Origin: Ridgeia piscesae
Lineage: Eukaryota; Annelida; Polychaeta; Sabellida; Siboglinidae
DNA: 64,000 nt
NCBI GenBank assembly: GCA_025642075.2
Contig: JAODUO010000187.1
Location: 107,501 to 171,500, forward strand
Reading direction: 5' to 3'
In this document: one piece after another, positions 50,911 through 63,752 of the stretch
Layout of the letters: the number at the start of each line of letters is the position of its first letter
How positions within the stretch are numbered: the stretch's first letter is position 1
Program-made: the position numbers and the translations under genes
The notes under the pieces: generated by a model
Seen by the model: only the letters and a program-made list of their open reading frames with translations
Databases searched by the model: none
Told to the model about the DNA's origin: nothing

Positions 50911-53900
50911 GTAAGTGTTGTGTACAAGTGTAGTGTGTCCTGTCTGTGTTATGTAAGTGTTGTGTACAAGTGTTGGGTGTCCTGTCTGTGTTATGTAAGT
51001 GTTGTGTACAAGTGTTGGGTGTCCTGTCTGATGTTATGTAAGTGTTGTGTACAAGTGTTGGGTGTCCTGTCTGTGTTATGTAAGTGTTGTGTACAAGTGT
51101 TGGGTGTCCTGTCTGTGTTATGTAAGTGTTGTGTACAAGTGTAGTGTGTCCTGTCTGATGTTATGTAAGTGTTGTGTACAAGTGTTGGGTGTCCTGTCTG
51201 ATGTTATGTAAGTGTTGTGTACAAGTGTTGGGTGTCCTGTCTGTGTTATGTAAGTGTTGTGTACAAGTGTTGGGTGTCCTGTCTGATGTTATGTAAGTGT
51301 TGTGTACAAGTGTTGGGTGTCCTGTCTGATGTTATGTAAGTGTTGTGTACAAGTGTTGGGTGTCCTGTCTGATGTTATGTAAGTGTTGTGTACAAGTGTA
51401 TGTGTCCTGTCTGATGTTATGTAAGTGTTGTGTACAAGTGTTGGGTGTCCTGTCTGATGTTATGTAAGTGTTGTGTACAAGTGTAGTGTGTCCTGTCTGA
51501 TGTTATGTAAGTGTTGTGTACAAGTGTAGTGTGTCCTGTCTGATGTTATGTAAGTGTTGTGTACAAGTGTAGTGTGTCCTGTCTGATGTTATGTAAGTGT
51601 TGTGTACAAGTGTTGGGTGTCCTGTCTGATGTTATGTAAGTGTTGTGTACAAGTGTAGTGTGTCCTGTCTGATGTTATGTAAGTGTTGTGTACAAGTGTA
51701 GTGTGTCCTGTCTGATGTTATGTAAGTGTTGTGTACAAGTGTAGTGTGTCCTGTCTGATGTTATGTAAGTGTTGTGTACAAGTGTAGTGTGTCCTCTCTG
51801 ATGTTATGTAAGTGTTGTGTACAAGTGTAGTGTGTCCTGTCTGATGTTATGTAAGTGTTGTGTACAAGTGTAGTGTGTCTGTCTGATGTTATGTAAGTGT
51901 TGTGTACAAGTGTAGTGTGTCTGTCTGATGTTATGTAAGTGTTGTATACAAGTGTAGTGTGTCCTGTCTGATGTTATGTAAGTGTTGTGTACAAGTGTAG
52001 TGTGTCTGTCTGATGTTATGTAAGTGTTGTGTACAAGTGTAGTGTGTCCTGTCTGATGTTATGTAAGTGTTGTGTACAAGTGTAGTGTGTCCTGTCTGAT
52101 GTTATGTAAGTGTTATGTACAAGTGTAGTGTGTCCTGTCTGATGTTATGTAAGTGTTGTGTACAAGTGTTGGGTGTCCTGTCTGATGTTATGTAAGTGTT
52201 GTGTACAAGTGTAGTGTGTCCTGTCTGATGTTATGTAAGTGTTGTGTACAAGTGTAGTGTGTCCTGTCTGATGTTATGTAAGTGTTGTGTACAAGTGTAG
52301 TGTGTCCTGTCTGATGTTATGTAAGTGTTGTGTACAAGTGTAGTGTGTCCTGTCTGATGTTATGTAAGTGTTGTGTACAAGTGTTGTGTGTCCTGTCTGA
52401 TGTTATGTAAGTGTTGTGTACAAGTGTAGTGTGTCCTGTCTGATGTTATGTAAGTGTTGTGTACAAGTGTAGTGTGTCTGTCTGATGTTATGTAAGTGTT
52501 GTGTACAAGTGTAGTGTGTCCTGTCTGATGTTATGTAAGTGTTGTGTACAAGTGTAGTGTGTCCTGTCTGATGTTATGTAAGTGTTGTGTACAAGTGTTG
52601 TGTGTCCTGTCTGATGTTATGTAAGTGTTGTGTACAAGTGTAGTGTGTCCTGTCTGATGTTATGTAAGTGTTGTGTACAAGTGTAGTGTGTCCTGTCTGA
52701 TGTTATGTAAGTGTTGTGTACAAGTGTAGTGTGTCCTGTCTGATGTTATGTAAGTGTTGTGTACAAGTGTAGTGTGTCCTGTCTGATGTTATGTAAGTGT
52801 TGTGTACAAGTGTAGTGTGTCCTGTCTGATGTTATGTAAGTGTTGTGTACAAGTGTAGTGTGTCCTGTCTGATGTTATGTAAGTGTTGTGTACAAGTGTA
52901 GTGTGTCCTGTCTGATGTTATGTAAGTGTTGTGTACAAGTGTAGTGTGTCCTGTCTGATGTTATGTAAGTGTTGTGTACAAGTGTAGTGTGTCCTGTCTG
53001 ATGTTATGTAAGTGTTGTGTACAAGTGTTGGGTGTCCTGTCTGATGTTATGTAAGTGTTGTGTACAAGTGTTGGGTGTCCTGTCTGTGTTATGTAAGTGT
53101 TGTGTACAAGTGTAGTGTGTCCTGTCTGATGTTATGTAAGTGTTGTGTACAAGTGTAGTGTGTCCTGTCTGATGTTATGTAAGTGTTGTGTACAAGTGTA
53201 GTGTGTCCTGTCTGTGTTATGTAAGTGTTGTGTACAAGTGTAGTGTGTCCTGTCTGATGTTATGTAAGTGTTGTGTACAAGTGTTGGGTGTCCTGTCTGA
53301 TGTTATGTAAGTGTTGTGTACAAGTGTAGTGTGTCCTGTCTGATGTTATGTAAGTGTTGTGTACAAGTGTAGTGTGTCTGTCTGATGTTATGTAAGTGTT
53401 GTGTACAAGTGTAGTGTGTCCTGTCTGATGTTATGTAAGTGTTGTGTACAAGTGTAGTGTGTCCTGTCTGATGTTATGTAAGTGTTGTGTACAAGTGTAT
53501 GTGTCCTGTCTGATGTTATGTAAGTGTTGTGTACAAGTGTAGTGTGTCTGTCTGAGTGTTATGTAAGATGTGTACAAGTGTAGTGTGTCTGTCTGATGTT
53601 ATGTAAGTGTTGTTACAAGTAGTTGTCCTGTCTGATGTTATGTAAGTGTTGTGTACAAGTGTAGTGTGTCCTTCTGATGTTATGTAAGCGTTGTGTACAA
53701 GTGTGTGTGTCCTGTCTGATGTTATGTAAGTGTTGTGTACAAGTGTAGTGTGTCTGTCTGATGTTATGTAAGCTTCTGTACCAAGTGTGTGTGTCCTGTC
53801 TGATGTTATGTAAGTGTTGTATACAAGTGTGTGTGTCCTGTCTGATGTTATGTAAGTGTTGTGTACAAGTGTAGGTGTCCTGTCTGATGTTATGTAAGTG

Positions 53901-54250
53901 TTGTGTACAAGTGTGTGTGTCCTGTCTGATGTTATGTAAGTGTTGTGTACAAGTGTGTGTGTCTGTCTGATGTTATGTAAGTGTTTGTACAAGTGTAGTG
54001 TGTCCTGTCTGATGTTATGTAAGTGTTGTGTACAAGCTTGTGTGTCCTGTCTGATGTTATGTAAGTGTTGTGTACAAGTGTAGTGTGTCCCTTGATCTGT
54101 TGTATCAGTGTTGTGTACAAGTTTAGTGTGTCCTGTCTGATGTTATGTAAGTGTTGTGTACAAGTGTAGTGTGTCCTGTCTGATGTTATGTAAGTGTTGT
54201 GTACAAGTGTAGTGTGTCCTGTCTGATGTTATGTAAGTGTTGTGTACACA
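50911..54250. repeat. 43-bp minisatellite with a GTAAGT per unit, about 78 copies
   Basis: The unit contains tgtcctgtctgatgttat, gtaagtgttgtgtacaag and tgtagtg (or tgttggg in some copies, mainly at the left end). Each unit carries a perfect +1 to +6 donor consensus GTAAGT on the gene's sense strand. The right end from about 53540 is more disordered. Confidence 0.97.
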
Positions 54251-54317
54251 GCCTTATGGCTCCTGTCTGATGTTCTGTAACTGTCTGCCTGACTTGTATC
54301 GATCATGACCTGTCTTA

Positions 54318-57300
54318 ACTGTCAGCCAGCCTTGTATCTGCCTTCACTGTCAGCCCAGCCTTGTATCTGCCTTCACTGTCAGCCAGCCTTGTATCTGCTT
54401 CACTGTCAGCCAGCCTTGTATCTGTCTTCACTGTCAGCCCAGCCTTGTATCTGCCTTCACTGTCAGCCAGCCTTGTATCTGCCTTCACTGTCAGCCAGCC
54501 TTGTATCTGCCTTCACTGTCAGCCAGCCTTGTATCTGCCTTCACTGTCAGCCAGCCTTGTATCTGTCTTCACTGTCAGCCAGCCTTGTATCTGCCTTCAC
54601 TGTCAGCCAGCCTTGTATCTGCCTTCACTGTCAGCCAGCCTTGTATCTGCCTTCACTGTCAGCCAGCCTTGTATCTGTCTTCACTGTCAGCCAGCCTTGT
54701 ATCTGTCTTCACTGTCAGCCAGCCTTGTATCTGCCTTCACTGTCAGCCAGCCTTGTATCTGCCTTCACTGTCAGCCAGCCTTGTATCTGCCTTCACTGTC
54801 AGCCAGCCTTGTATCTGCCTTCACTGTCAGCCAGCCTTGTATCTGCCTTCACTGTCAGCCAGCCTTGTATCTGTCTTCACTGTCAGCCAGCCTTGTATCT
54901 GCCTTCACTGTCAGCCAGCCTTGTATCTGCCTTCACTGTCAGCCAGCCTTGTATCTGCCTTCACTGTCAGCCAGCCTTGTATCTGTCTTCACTGTCAGCC
55001 AGCCTTGTATCTGTCTTCACTGTCAGCCAGCCTTGTATCTGCCTTCACTGTCAGCCAGCCTTGTATCTGCCTTCACTGTCAGCCAGCCTTGTATCTGCCT
55101 TCACTGTCAGCCAGCCTTGTATCTGTCTTCACTGTCAGCCAGCCTTGTATCTGTCTTCACTGTCAGCCAGCCTTGTATCTGTCTTCACTGTCAGCCAGCC
55201 TTGTATGGGTCTTTACTGGCAGCCAGCCTTGTATGTGTCTTCACTGTCAGCCAGCCTTGTATGTGTCTTCACTGGCAGCCAGCCTTGTATCTGTCTTCAC
55301 TGTCAGCCAGCCTTGTATGGGTCTTTACTGGCAGCCAGCCTTGTATGTGTCTTCACTGTCAGCCAGCCTTGTATGTGTCTTCACTGTCAGCCAGCCTTGT
55401 ATCTGTCTTCACTGTCAGCCAGCCTTGTATGGGTCTTTACTGGCAGCCAGCCTTGTATCTGCCTTCACTGTCAGCCAGCCTTGTATCTGCCTTCACTGTC
55501 AGTCAGCCTTGTATCTGTCTTCACTGTCAGCCAGCCTTGTATCTGTCTTCACTGTCAGCCAGCCTTGTATCTGTCTTCACTGTCAGCCAGCCTTGTATGG
55601 GTCTTTACTGGCAGCCAGCCTTGTATCTGTCTTCACTGTCAGCCAGCCTTGTATCTGTCTTCACTGTTCAGCCAGCCTTGTATCTGCCTTCACTGTCAGT
55701 CAGCCTTGTATGGGTCTTTACTGGCAGCCAGCCTTGTATCTGTCTTCACTGTCAGCCAGCCTTGTATGGGTCTTTACTGGCAGCCAGCCTTGTATGTGTC
55801 TTCACTGTCAGCCAGCCTTGTATGTGTCTTCACTGTCAGCCAGCCTTGTATCTGTCTTCACTGTCAGCCAGCCTTGTATGGGTCTTTACTGGCAGCCAGC
55901 CTTGTATGTGTCTTCACTGTCAGCCAGCCTTGTATGTGTCTTCACTGTCAGCCAGCCTTGTATCTGTCTTCACTGTCAGCCAGTCTTGTATGGGTCTTTA
56001 CTGTCAGCCAGCCTTGTATCTGTCTTCACTGTCAGCCAGCCTTGTATGGGTCTTTACTGGCAGCCAGCCTTGTATGTGTCTTCACTGTCAGCCAGCCTTG
56101 TATGTGTCTTCACTGTCAGGCAGCCTTGTATCTGTCTTCACTGTCAGCCAGCCTTGTATCTGCCTTCACTGTCAGCCAGCCTTGTATCTGCCTTCACTGT
56201 CAGCCAGCCTTGTATCTGTCTTCACTGTCAGTCAGCCTTGTATCTGCCTTCACTGTCAGTCAGCCTTGTATCTGCCTTCACTGTCAGCCAGCCTTGTATC
56301 TGCCTTCACTGTCAGTCAGCCTTGTATCTGCCTTCACTGTCAGCCAGCCTTGTATCTGTCTTCACTGTCAGCCAGCCTTGTATGGGTCTTTACTGGCAGC
56401 CAGCCTTGTATCTGTCTTCACTGTCAGCCAGCCTTGTATCTGCCTTCACTGTCAGTCAGCCTTGTGTCTGTCTTCACTGTCAGCCAGCCTTGTATCTGTC
56501 TTCACTGTCAGCCAGCCTTGTATGAGTCTTTACTGGCAGCCAGCCTTGTATCTGTCTTCACTGTCAGCCAGCCTTGTATGTGTCTTCACTGTCAGCCAGC
56601 CTTGTATCTGTCTTCACTGTCAGCCAGCCTTGTATCTGTCTTCACTGTCAGTCAGCCTTGTATGGGTCTTTACTGGCAGCCAGCCTTGTATCTGTCTTCA
56701 CTGTCAGCCAGCCTTGTATGTGTCTTCACTGTCAGCCAGCCTTGTATCTGTCTTCACTGTCAGCCAGCCTTGTATCTGTCTTCACTGTCAGCCAGCCTTG
56801 TATCTGTCTTCACTGTCAGTCAGCCTTGTATGGGTCTTTACTGGCAGCCAGCCTTGTATCTGTCTTCACTGTCAGCCAGCCTTGTATCTGTCTTCACTGT
56901 CAGTCAGCCTTGTATCTGTCTTCACTGTCAGCCAGCCTTGTATGGGTCTTCACTGTCAGCCAGCCTTGTATCTGTCTTCACTGTCAGCCAGCCTTGTATC
57001 TGTCTTCACTGTCAGCCAGCCTTGTATCTGTCTTCACTGTCAGCCAGCCTTGTATCTGCCTTCACTGTCAGTCAGCCTTGTATCTGTCTTCACTGTCAGC
57101 CAGCCTTGTATCTGCCTTCACTGTCAGTCAGCCTTGTATCTGTCTTCACTGTTCAGCCAGCCTTGTATCTGTCTTCACTGTCAGCCAGCCTTGTATCTGT
57201 CTTCACTGTCAGCCAGCCTTGTATCTGCCTTCACTGTCAGCCAGCCTTGTATCTGTCTTCACTGTCAGCCAGCCTTGTATCTGTCTTCACTGTTCAGCCA

Positions 57301-58343
57301 GCCTTGTATCTGTCTTCACTGTCAGTCAGCCTTGTATCTGCCTTCACTGTCAGTCAGCCTTGTATCTGTCTTCACTGTCAGCCAGCCTTGTATCTGCCTT
57401 CACTGTCAGTCAGCCTTGTATCTGTCTTCACTGTTCAGCCAGCCTTGTATCTGTCTTCACTGTCAGCCAGCCTTGTATCTGCCTTCACTGTCAGCCAGCC
57501 TTGTATCTGTCTTCACTGTCAGCCAGCCTTGTATCTGCCTTCACTGTCAGCCAGCCTTGTATCTGTCTTCACTGTCAGCCAGCCTTGTATCTGTCTTCAC
57601 TGTCAGCCAGCCTTGTATCTGTCTTCACTGTTCAGCCAGCCTTGTATCTGTCTTCACTGTTCAGCCAGCCTTGTATCTGTCTTCACTGTCAGCCAGCCTT
57701 GTATCTGTCTTCACTGTTCAGCCAGCCTTGTATCTGTCTTCACTGTCAGCCAGACTTGTATCTGTCTTCACTGTCAGTCAGCCTTGTATCTGTCTTCACT
57801 GTCAGCCAGCCTTGTATCTGTCTTCACTGTTCAGCCAGCCTTGTATCTGCCTTCACTGTCAGTCAGCCTTGTATCTGTCTTCACTGTCAGCCAGCCTTGT
57901 ATCTGCCTTCACTGTCAGTCAGCCTTGTATCTGTCTTCACTGTTCAGCCAGCCTTGTATCTGTCTTCACTGTCAGCCAGCCTTGTATCTGCCTTCACTGT
58001 CAGTCAACCTTGTATCTGCCTTCACTGTCAGCCAGCCTTGTATCTGCCTTCACTGTCAGCCAGCCTTGTATCTGTCTTCACTGTCAGCCAGCCTTGTATC
58101 TGTCTTCACTGTCAGCCAGCCTTGTATCTGTCTTCACTGTTCAGCCAGCCTTGTATCTGTCTTCACTGTCAGCCAGCCTTGTATCTGTCTTCACTGTTCA
58201 GCCAGCCTTGTATCTGTCTTCACTGTCAGCCAGCCTTGTATCTGTCTTCACTGTCAGTCAGCCTTGTATCTGTCTTCACTGTCAGCCAGCCTTGTATCTG
58301 TCTTCACTGTCAGCCAGCCTTGTATCTGTCTTCACTGTTCAGC
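54318..58343. repeat. 28-bp minisatellite with acceptor-like motif, about 144 copies
   Basis: The unit is cagccagccttgtatctgtc followed by ttcactgt. No stop occurs in any plus frame, hence spurious open frames up to about 1,400 codons. Each unit contains ctgtcttcactgtcag, resembling a 3' splice site. Between 55200 and 56060 a variant gggtctttactggcag recurs at 112-bp (4-unit) and 56-bp steps, a higher-order structure. Some copies carry an extra T (ttcag). Confidence 0.97.
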
Positions 58344-58544
58344 CTCATTCTCCTGATTCTTGCTGTCTCTGTCTCGCTGCTCATCTCCGTAATCTCCAGC
58401 CTCTTTCTTTTCATCCTCCCTGTTCATCTCCATCCATTGTCCAGCCTCTTCCTCTGTCTAGGTCACACATACCTGACACACATTTCATACCTTAGTGTCA
58501 CAGACATAGCTGAATGTAATGCCCATTAAAAAGTCTACCAGCTG
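58344..58544 (+). other. Pyrimidine-rich intron spacer
   Basis: A C/T-rich stretch between two arrays. Its translation is hydrophobic only because of composition. Confidence 0.5.
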
Positions 58545-59468
58545 GTGTAGTGATCTTGGTATGGTGAACCTTGGATAGTGAATCTGGTACAATGAACCTG
58601 GTATAGTGAATCTGGTGTTTATATAATTGGTGTAATGATCCTGATGTAGTGAATTTGGTGTATTGAATCTGGCATAGTGAATTTGGTATAGTGATTCTGG
58701 CATAGTGAACTTGGTCTAGTGAATCTAGCATAGTGAACTTGATGTAGTGAATCTGGTATAGTGAACTTGATGTAGTGAATCTGGTATAGTGAACTTAGTG
58801 TAGTGAATCTAGCATAGTAAACTTTGTGTAGTGAATCTGGTATAGTGAACTTAGTGTAGTGAATCTAGCATAGTAAACTTTGTGTAGTGAATCTGGCATA
58901 ATGAACTTGGTGTAGTGAATCTGGTATAGTGAACTTGGTGTAGTGAATCTGGCAAAGTGAACTTGGTGTAGTGAATCTGGCACAGTGAACTTGGTGTAGT
59001 GAATCTGGCATAGTGAACTTTGTGTAGTGAATCTGGCATAGTGAACTTGGTGTAGTGAATCTGGTATAGTGAACTTGGTGTAGTGAATCTGGTATAGTGA
59101 ACTTGGTGTAGTGAATCTGGCATAGTGAACTTGGTGTAGTGAATCTGGTATAGTGAACTTAGTGTAGTGAATCTAGCATAGTGAACTTTGTATCGTGGAT
59201 CTGGCATAGTGAACTTGGTGTAGTGAATCTGGTATAGTGAACTTGGTGTAGTGAATCTGGTATAGTGAACTTGGTGTAGTGAATCTGGCATAGTGAACTT
59301 GGTGTAGTGAATCTGGCATGGTGAACTTGGTGTAGTGAATCTGGTATGGTGAACTTGGTGTAGTGAATCTGGTACAGTGAACTTGGTGTAGTGAATCTGG
59401 CATAGTGAACTTGGTGTAGTGAATCTGGTATGGTGAACTTGGTGTAGTGAATCTGGCATGGTGAAATT
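58545..59468. repeat. 28-bp minisatellite made of two 14-bp halves, about 33 copies
   Basis: The halves are ggtgtagtgaatct and ggtatagtgaactt (or ggcatagtgaactt), alternating strictly over most of the array, so the present unit arose from a 14-bp ancestor by dimerisation and divergence. Confidence 0.96.
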
Positions 59469-60414
59469 GGTCACGCTGCAGCACGTTCACTAGTTCTGGG
59501 ATGACACCGGACAGATGGAATCATGTGACACGTCCTGTAGACATTTGAATGAATAATAAATAGCACTGAGTGTAGTGTCAGGTAACACACTTCTGCCCAA
59601 GTTTGTTTGCTGATAAATGCGTCAAAATATGACAAGTGTATTAATATGCGATTAGTATCTTGCCACCACCATTGAGCGTGGGTCTATATTTCATAATTCT
59701 CAGTAACATTTAAGTTGTCAGTCGCTATCTGTGGACAGCTGCTGGTAGATTGCTGTCGAGATGATCAGACATCTCTCAGCGCCGCGCACTCGCCGCATGT
59801 CATTTTCGTGCCTTGAGCAAATAATTCTGCCAACGCCTTTAGTTGTAATTTTTAATAAATTATCTCCTGTTTGTGCCGTGTGTGATTTGTCTGAGTGATT
59901 GTGCATCATCATGCCTGTATCGATCGTGTAATTATGATCTGATGGTGCTGGGTCAGGAAGGCAGGAAATACCAATTTACACAGACCTCACATTTGGTTGG
60001 CGCATTCTGAATCAGCACTTCACGTCAGATTTTTTAAAAGTATTATCTCATTTTTTAGCTTTAATTTTAAAATAGTGGGTTTTATTTTAGTTTCAGATGT
60101 TTTGCTTCTTTTTTGCTTTAGGATTTAGATTTTTTAACATCTTTTTTATTTCATAATTTTGTTGCAGATTCACAGGTTCATATCTGTTTTCATGTTGATT
60201 TCGTTCATTTTGTAAAATATTTGACATAAGATTGATTTGTCAACCTGCATAGGTTTTGTGTTTGAAAGTTTTGGACTTGTTGGCACTGTTTGTTTTGTTT
60301 AAGGTGTTTTTTGTTTCATTTCTGGTTTCACATTTGGTTCCAGGTAGCTGTATCATTGGTGTGAGTCTGTGTGTGAAGGTGTATCAGGGGGGGTCTTTAT
60401 CATGGATGGTACAT
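59469..60414 (+). other. Intron, unique sequence
   Basis: No exon or element recognised before the SINE. Confidence 0.5.
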
Positions 60415-60690
60415 CTAGGTGCAGTGGCACAGTGGATGGGGCATCACACCCTCAGTTGAGGTGTTCAAATCCTGAGCTGCTGTGTCGAACCTTGGGCAGG
60501 TTCCTTCGCTCTACATTGCTCCAGTTTGTTCAGCTGTATGAATGAGCCCCTGACTATAGACGGTGGTGGATATTTGTGAACAAATAGTCTTAGTGCTTTA
60601 ATCACAGTGTGGCTGCATGCTTCCCAGAGAACTTGAGATGGTGTTCAACTGAACAGGTGTGCCAGGGAGTAAAATGTAAAACGTTTTGAG
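60415..60690 (+). mobile_element. tRNA-derived SINE
   Basis: The head has an internal RNA polymerase III promoter: A box TGGCACAGTGG at 60425-60435 and B box GTTCAAATCC at about 60463-60472, spaced as in a tRNA. The body continues to a gtaaaatgtaaaacg end near 60690. A second, older copy lies at 24430-24620. No coding capacity. Family name not assigned. Confidence 0.72.
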
Positions 60691-61145
60691 GTCAAAGGGC
60701 AACTCAATAATACGCTACATTAAAACCTTCATTTCACTGCCCCAGTTAAGATATAATCTCACAAAGTTTTTCTGCTTGTTTTGGTTTTGCAATCGACTTG
60801 TATGCTGTGTTTGTACTTTTGAAAAGTTTATTTTAGCATTAAGTTAAGTTTAAATGCATTCAATATCACTGGTACACTCACTGCCTCAGTTAGGAGTTTC
60901 ATCTCAACATTTGTCCATTGCATTTTGTAATTTATGTCAGTTTCACTTTAACTTTTTATTTTAAAATTTGGTGTAGCATTTTTATGTCTCAAAGTCTAAA
61001 TCCAACAGTTTTGAGTTTAATTTAGGCTTCAAATTCTTTGATTCAATATTTTCCGCACTTTTTAAAGTGATTTCTGTAATTACAGTAGGTATACTACAGT
61101 AAGTAAAAACACTACTTACAAATAGGTATAACAAATACTCTCATT
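60691..61145 (+). other. Intron, T-rich unique sequence
   Basis: Nothing recognised. Confidence 0.5.
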
Positions 61146-63196
61146 TTATCAACTGGCTCTAACTGACACTGAACTGGCTCTAACTAACATTGGATGGCTC
61201 TAACTGATACTGGACTGGCTCTGACACTGAACTGGCTCTAACTGACACTGAACTGGCTCTAACTAACATTGGATGGCTCTAACTGATACTGGACTGGCTC
61301 TAACTGACAACCGAACTGGCTCTAACTTGCACTGCACTGGCTCTAACTGATACTGGACTGGCTCTAACTGACAACCGAACTGGCTCTAACTGATACTGCA
61401 CTGGCTCTAATTGACACTGAACTTGCTCTAACTGACACTGGACTGGCTCCAACTGACATTGGACTGGCTCTAACTGACATTGGACTGGCTCTAACTGACA
61501 CTGGACTGGCTCTAACTGACAATGGACTGTCTCTAACTGACATTGGACTGGCTCTAACTGGCACTGGACTGGCTCTAACTGACACTGAACTGGCTTTAAC
61601 TGACACTAGACTGGCTCTGACATTGGACTGGCTCTAACTGACACTGAACTGGCTCTAAATGACACTGGACTGGCTCTAACTGACATTGGACTGGCTCTAA
61701 CTGACACTGCACTGGCTCTAACTGACACTGCACTGGCTCTAACTGACAATGGACTGGCTCTAACTGACACTGGACTGGCTCTAACTGACACTGCACTGGC
61801 TCTAACTGACACTGCACTGGCTCTAACTGACACTGCACTGGCTCTAATTGACACTGCACTGGCTCTAACTGACACTGCACTGGCTCTAACTGACACTGCG
61901 CTGGCTCTAACTGACACTGGACTGGCTCTAACTGACACTGGACTGGCTCTAACTGACACTGCACTGGCTCTAACTGACACTGGACTGGCTCTAACTGACA
62001 TTGGGCTGGCTCTAACTGACATTGGACTGGCTCTAACAGACACTGGACTGGCTCTAACTGACATTGGACTGGCTCTAACTGACACTGCACTGGCTCTAAC
62101 TGACATTGGACTGGCTCTAACTGACATTGGATTGGCTCTAACTGACACTGGACTGGCTCTAACTGACATTGGGCTGACTCTAACTGACATTGAACTGGCT
62201 CTAACTGACATTGGACTGGCTCTAACTGACATTGGGCTGACTCTAACTGACATTGGACTGGCTCTAACTGACATTGGACTGGCTCTAACTGACATTGGGC
62301 TGGCTCTAACTGACATTGGACTGGTTCTAACTGACATTGGACTGGCTCTAACTGACAGTGGACTGGCTCCAACTGACATTGGACTGGCTCTAACTGACAC
62401 TGAACTGGCTCTAACTGACATTGGACTGGCTCTAACTGACATTGGGCTGGCTCTAACTGACATTGGACTGGTTCTAACTGACATTGGGCTGGCTCTAACT
62501 GACAGTGGACAGGCTCTAACTAACACTGGACTGGCTCTAACTGACACTGGACTGGCTCTAACTGACATTGGACTGGCTCTAACTTACACTGGCCTAGCTC
62601 TAACTGACACTGCACTGGCTCTGACATTGGACTGGCTCCAACTGACATTGGACTGGCTCTAACTGACACTGAACTGGCTCTAACTGACACTGCACTGGCT
62701 CTAACTGATACTGGACTGGTTCCAACTGACACTGGACTGGCTCTAACTGACATTGGACTGGCTCTAACTGACATTGGGCTGGCTCTAACTGACACTGGAC
62801 TGGCTCTAACTGACACTGGACTGGCTCTAACTGACACTAGACTGGCTCTAACTGACACTGGACTGGCTCTAACTGACATTGGGCTGGCTCTAACTGACAC
62901 TGGACTGGCTCTAACTGATACTGGACTGGCTCTAACTGATATTGGACTGGCTCTAACTGACACTGGACTGGCTCTAACTGACACTGGACTGGCTCTAACT
63001 GACATTGGACTGGCTCTAACTGACACTGGACTGTCTCTAACTGACACTGGACTGGCTCTAACTGACACTGGACTGGCTCTAACTGACACTGGACTGGCTC
63101 TAACTGATACTGGACTGGCTCTAACTGACACTGGACTGGCTCTAACTGACACTGGACTGGCTCTAACTGACACTGGACTGTCTTTAACAGACACTG
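61146..63196. repeat. 21-bp minisatellite, about 97 copies
   Basis: The unit is ggctctaactgacactggac plus t, with gacatt, gatact and gcact variants and a few 15-bp deleted units (ggctctgaca). Because 21 is seven codons, frames of 180-320 codons remain open on both strands (for example LEPVQCQ or VRASPMS heptads); these are repeat artefacts. The left end is the most disordered. Confidence 0.97.
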
Positions 63197-63752
63197 TAAA
63201 TAGATATAACAAATGATTGAAAAATTCCTTCTGAAGTAAATATGTTTCAACTATCAATAGGTTAAAAATTTAAAGTAAGCAAATAGATAAGTTACACAAA
63301 GTAAAATAAGTAAATTAATATGTAAAAAATAGGACAAAACCACTATTTTACAACACAGAGCGCATTTTTGTAACTACCGGTAGACGACAAACAGTTGTGG
63401 CTAGTTAAGTGCAAATTGCAATCAATATCACTGTTTCACATTGTGAATGTCCCCGTTAAGAGACTGTCACCGGGCAGTGAGGCCAGGCACAGCTGTGACA
63501 GGCAGATTTGTGACAGTGCGTGGGTCTGTTGACGCCTGCACTCTCTCAGACCTCCCTGTACTATCACACGCTCACTGCAGACAGAAGGTCACGTCACCGT
63601 TGTGTCATTGCGTGACACCATGACACTCCTACAGGGCTGGCATAACAGCCTCAGTGAGACACTCACTTGTCCACTAGAGCCACCTGTTTACTGTGGACAG
63701 TCTGACTCATGTGTCCACTAGAGCCACCTGTCAACTATGTACAGTCTGACCT
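63197..63752 (+). other. Intron, unique sequence
   Basis: No exon recognised. The phrase tccactagagccacctgt occurs twice (near 63670 and 63714) just before the last array. Confidence 0.5.

Noticed and set aside
54305..58529. Open frames of up to 1,396 codons in all three plus frames
   Set aside because: A 28-bp unit without stops gives the same 28-residue cycle in every frame. This is a compositional artefact, not a cysteine-rich secreted protein.
58344..58530. A hydrophobic, membrane-segment-like translation
   Set aside because: It comes from a C/T-rich spacer that encodes Leu, Ser and Phe by composition. The expected next ROS1 segment is an FN3 domain, not a membrane helix.
61364..63257. 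Heptad-repeat frames on both strands in the 21-bp array
   Set aside because: A 21-bp unit equals seven codons, so openness is automatic. There is no supporting gene structure.
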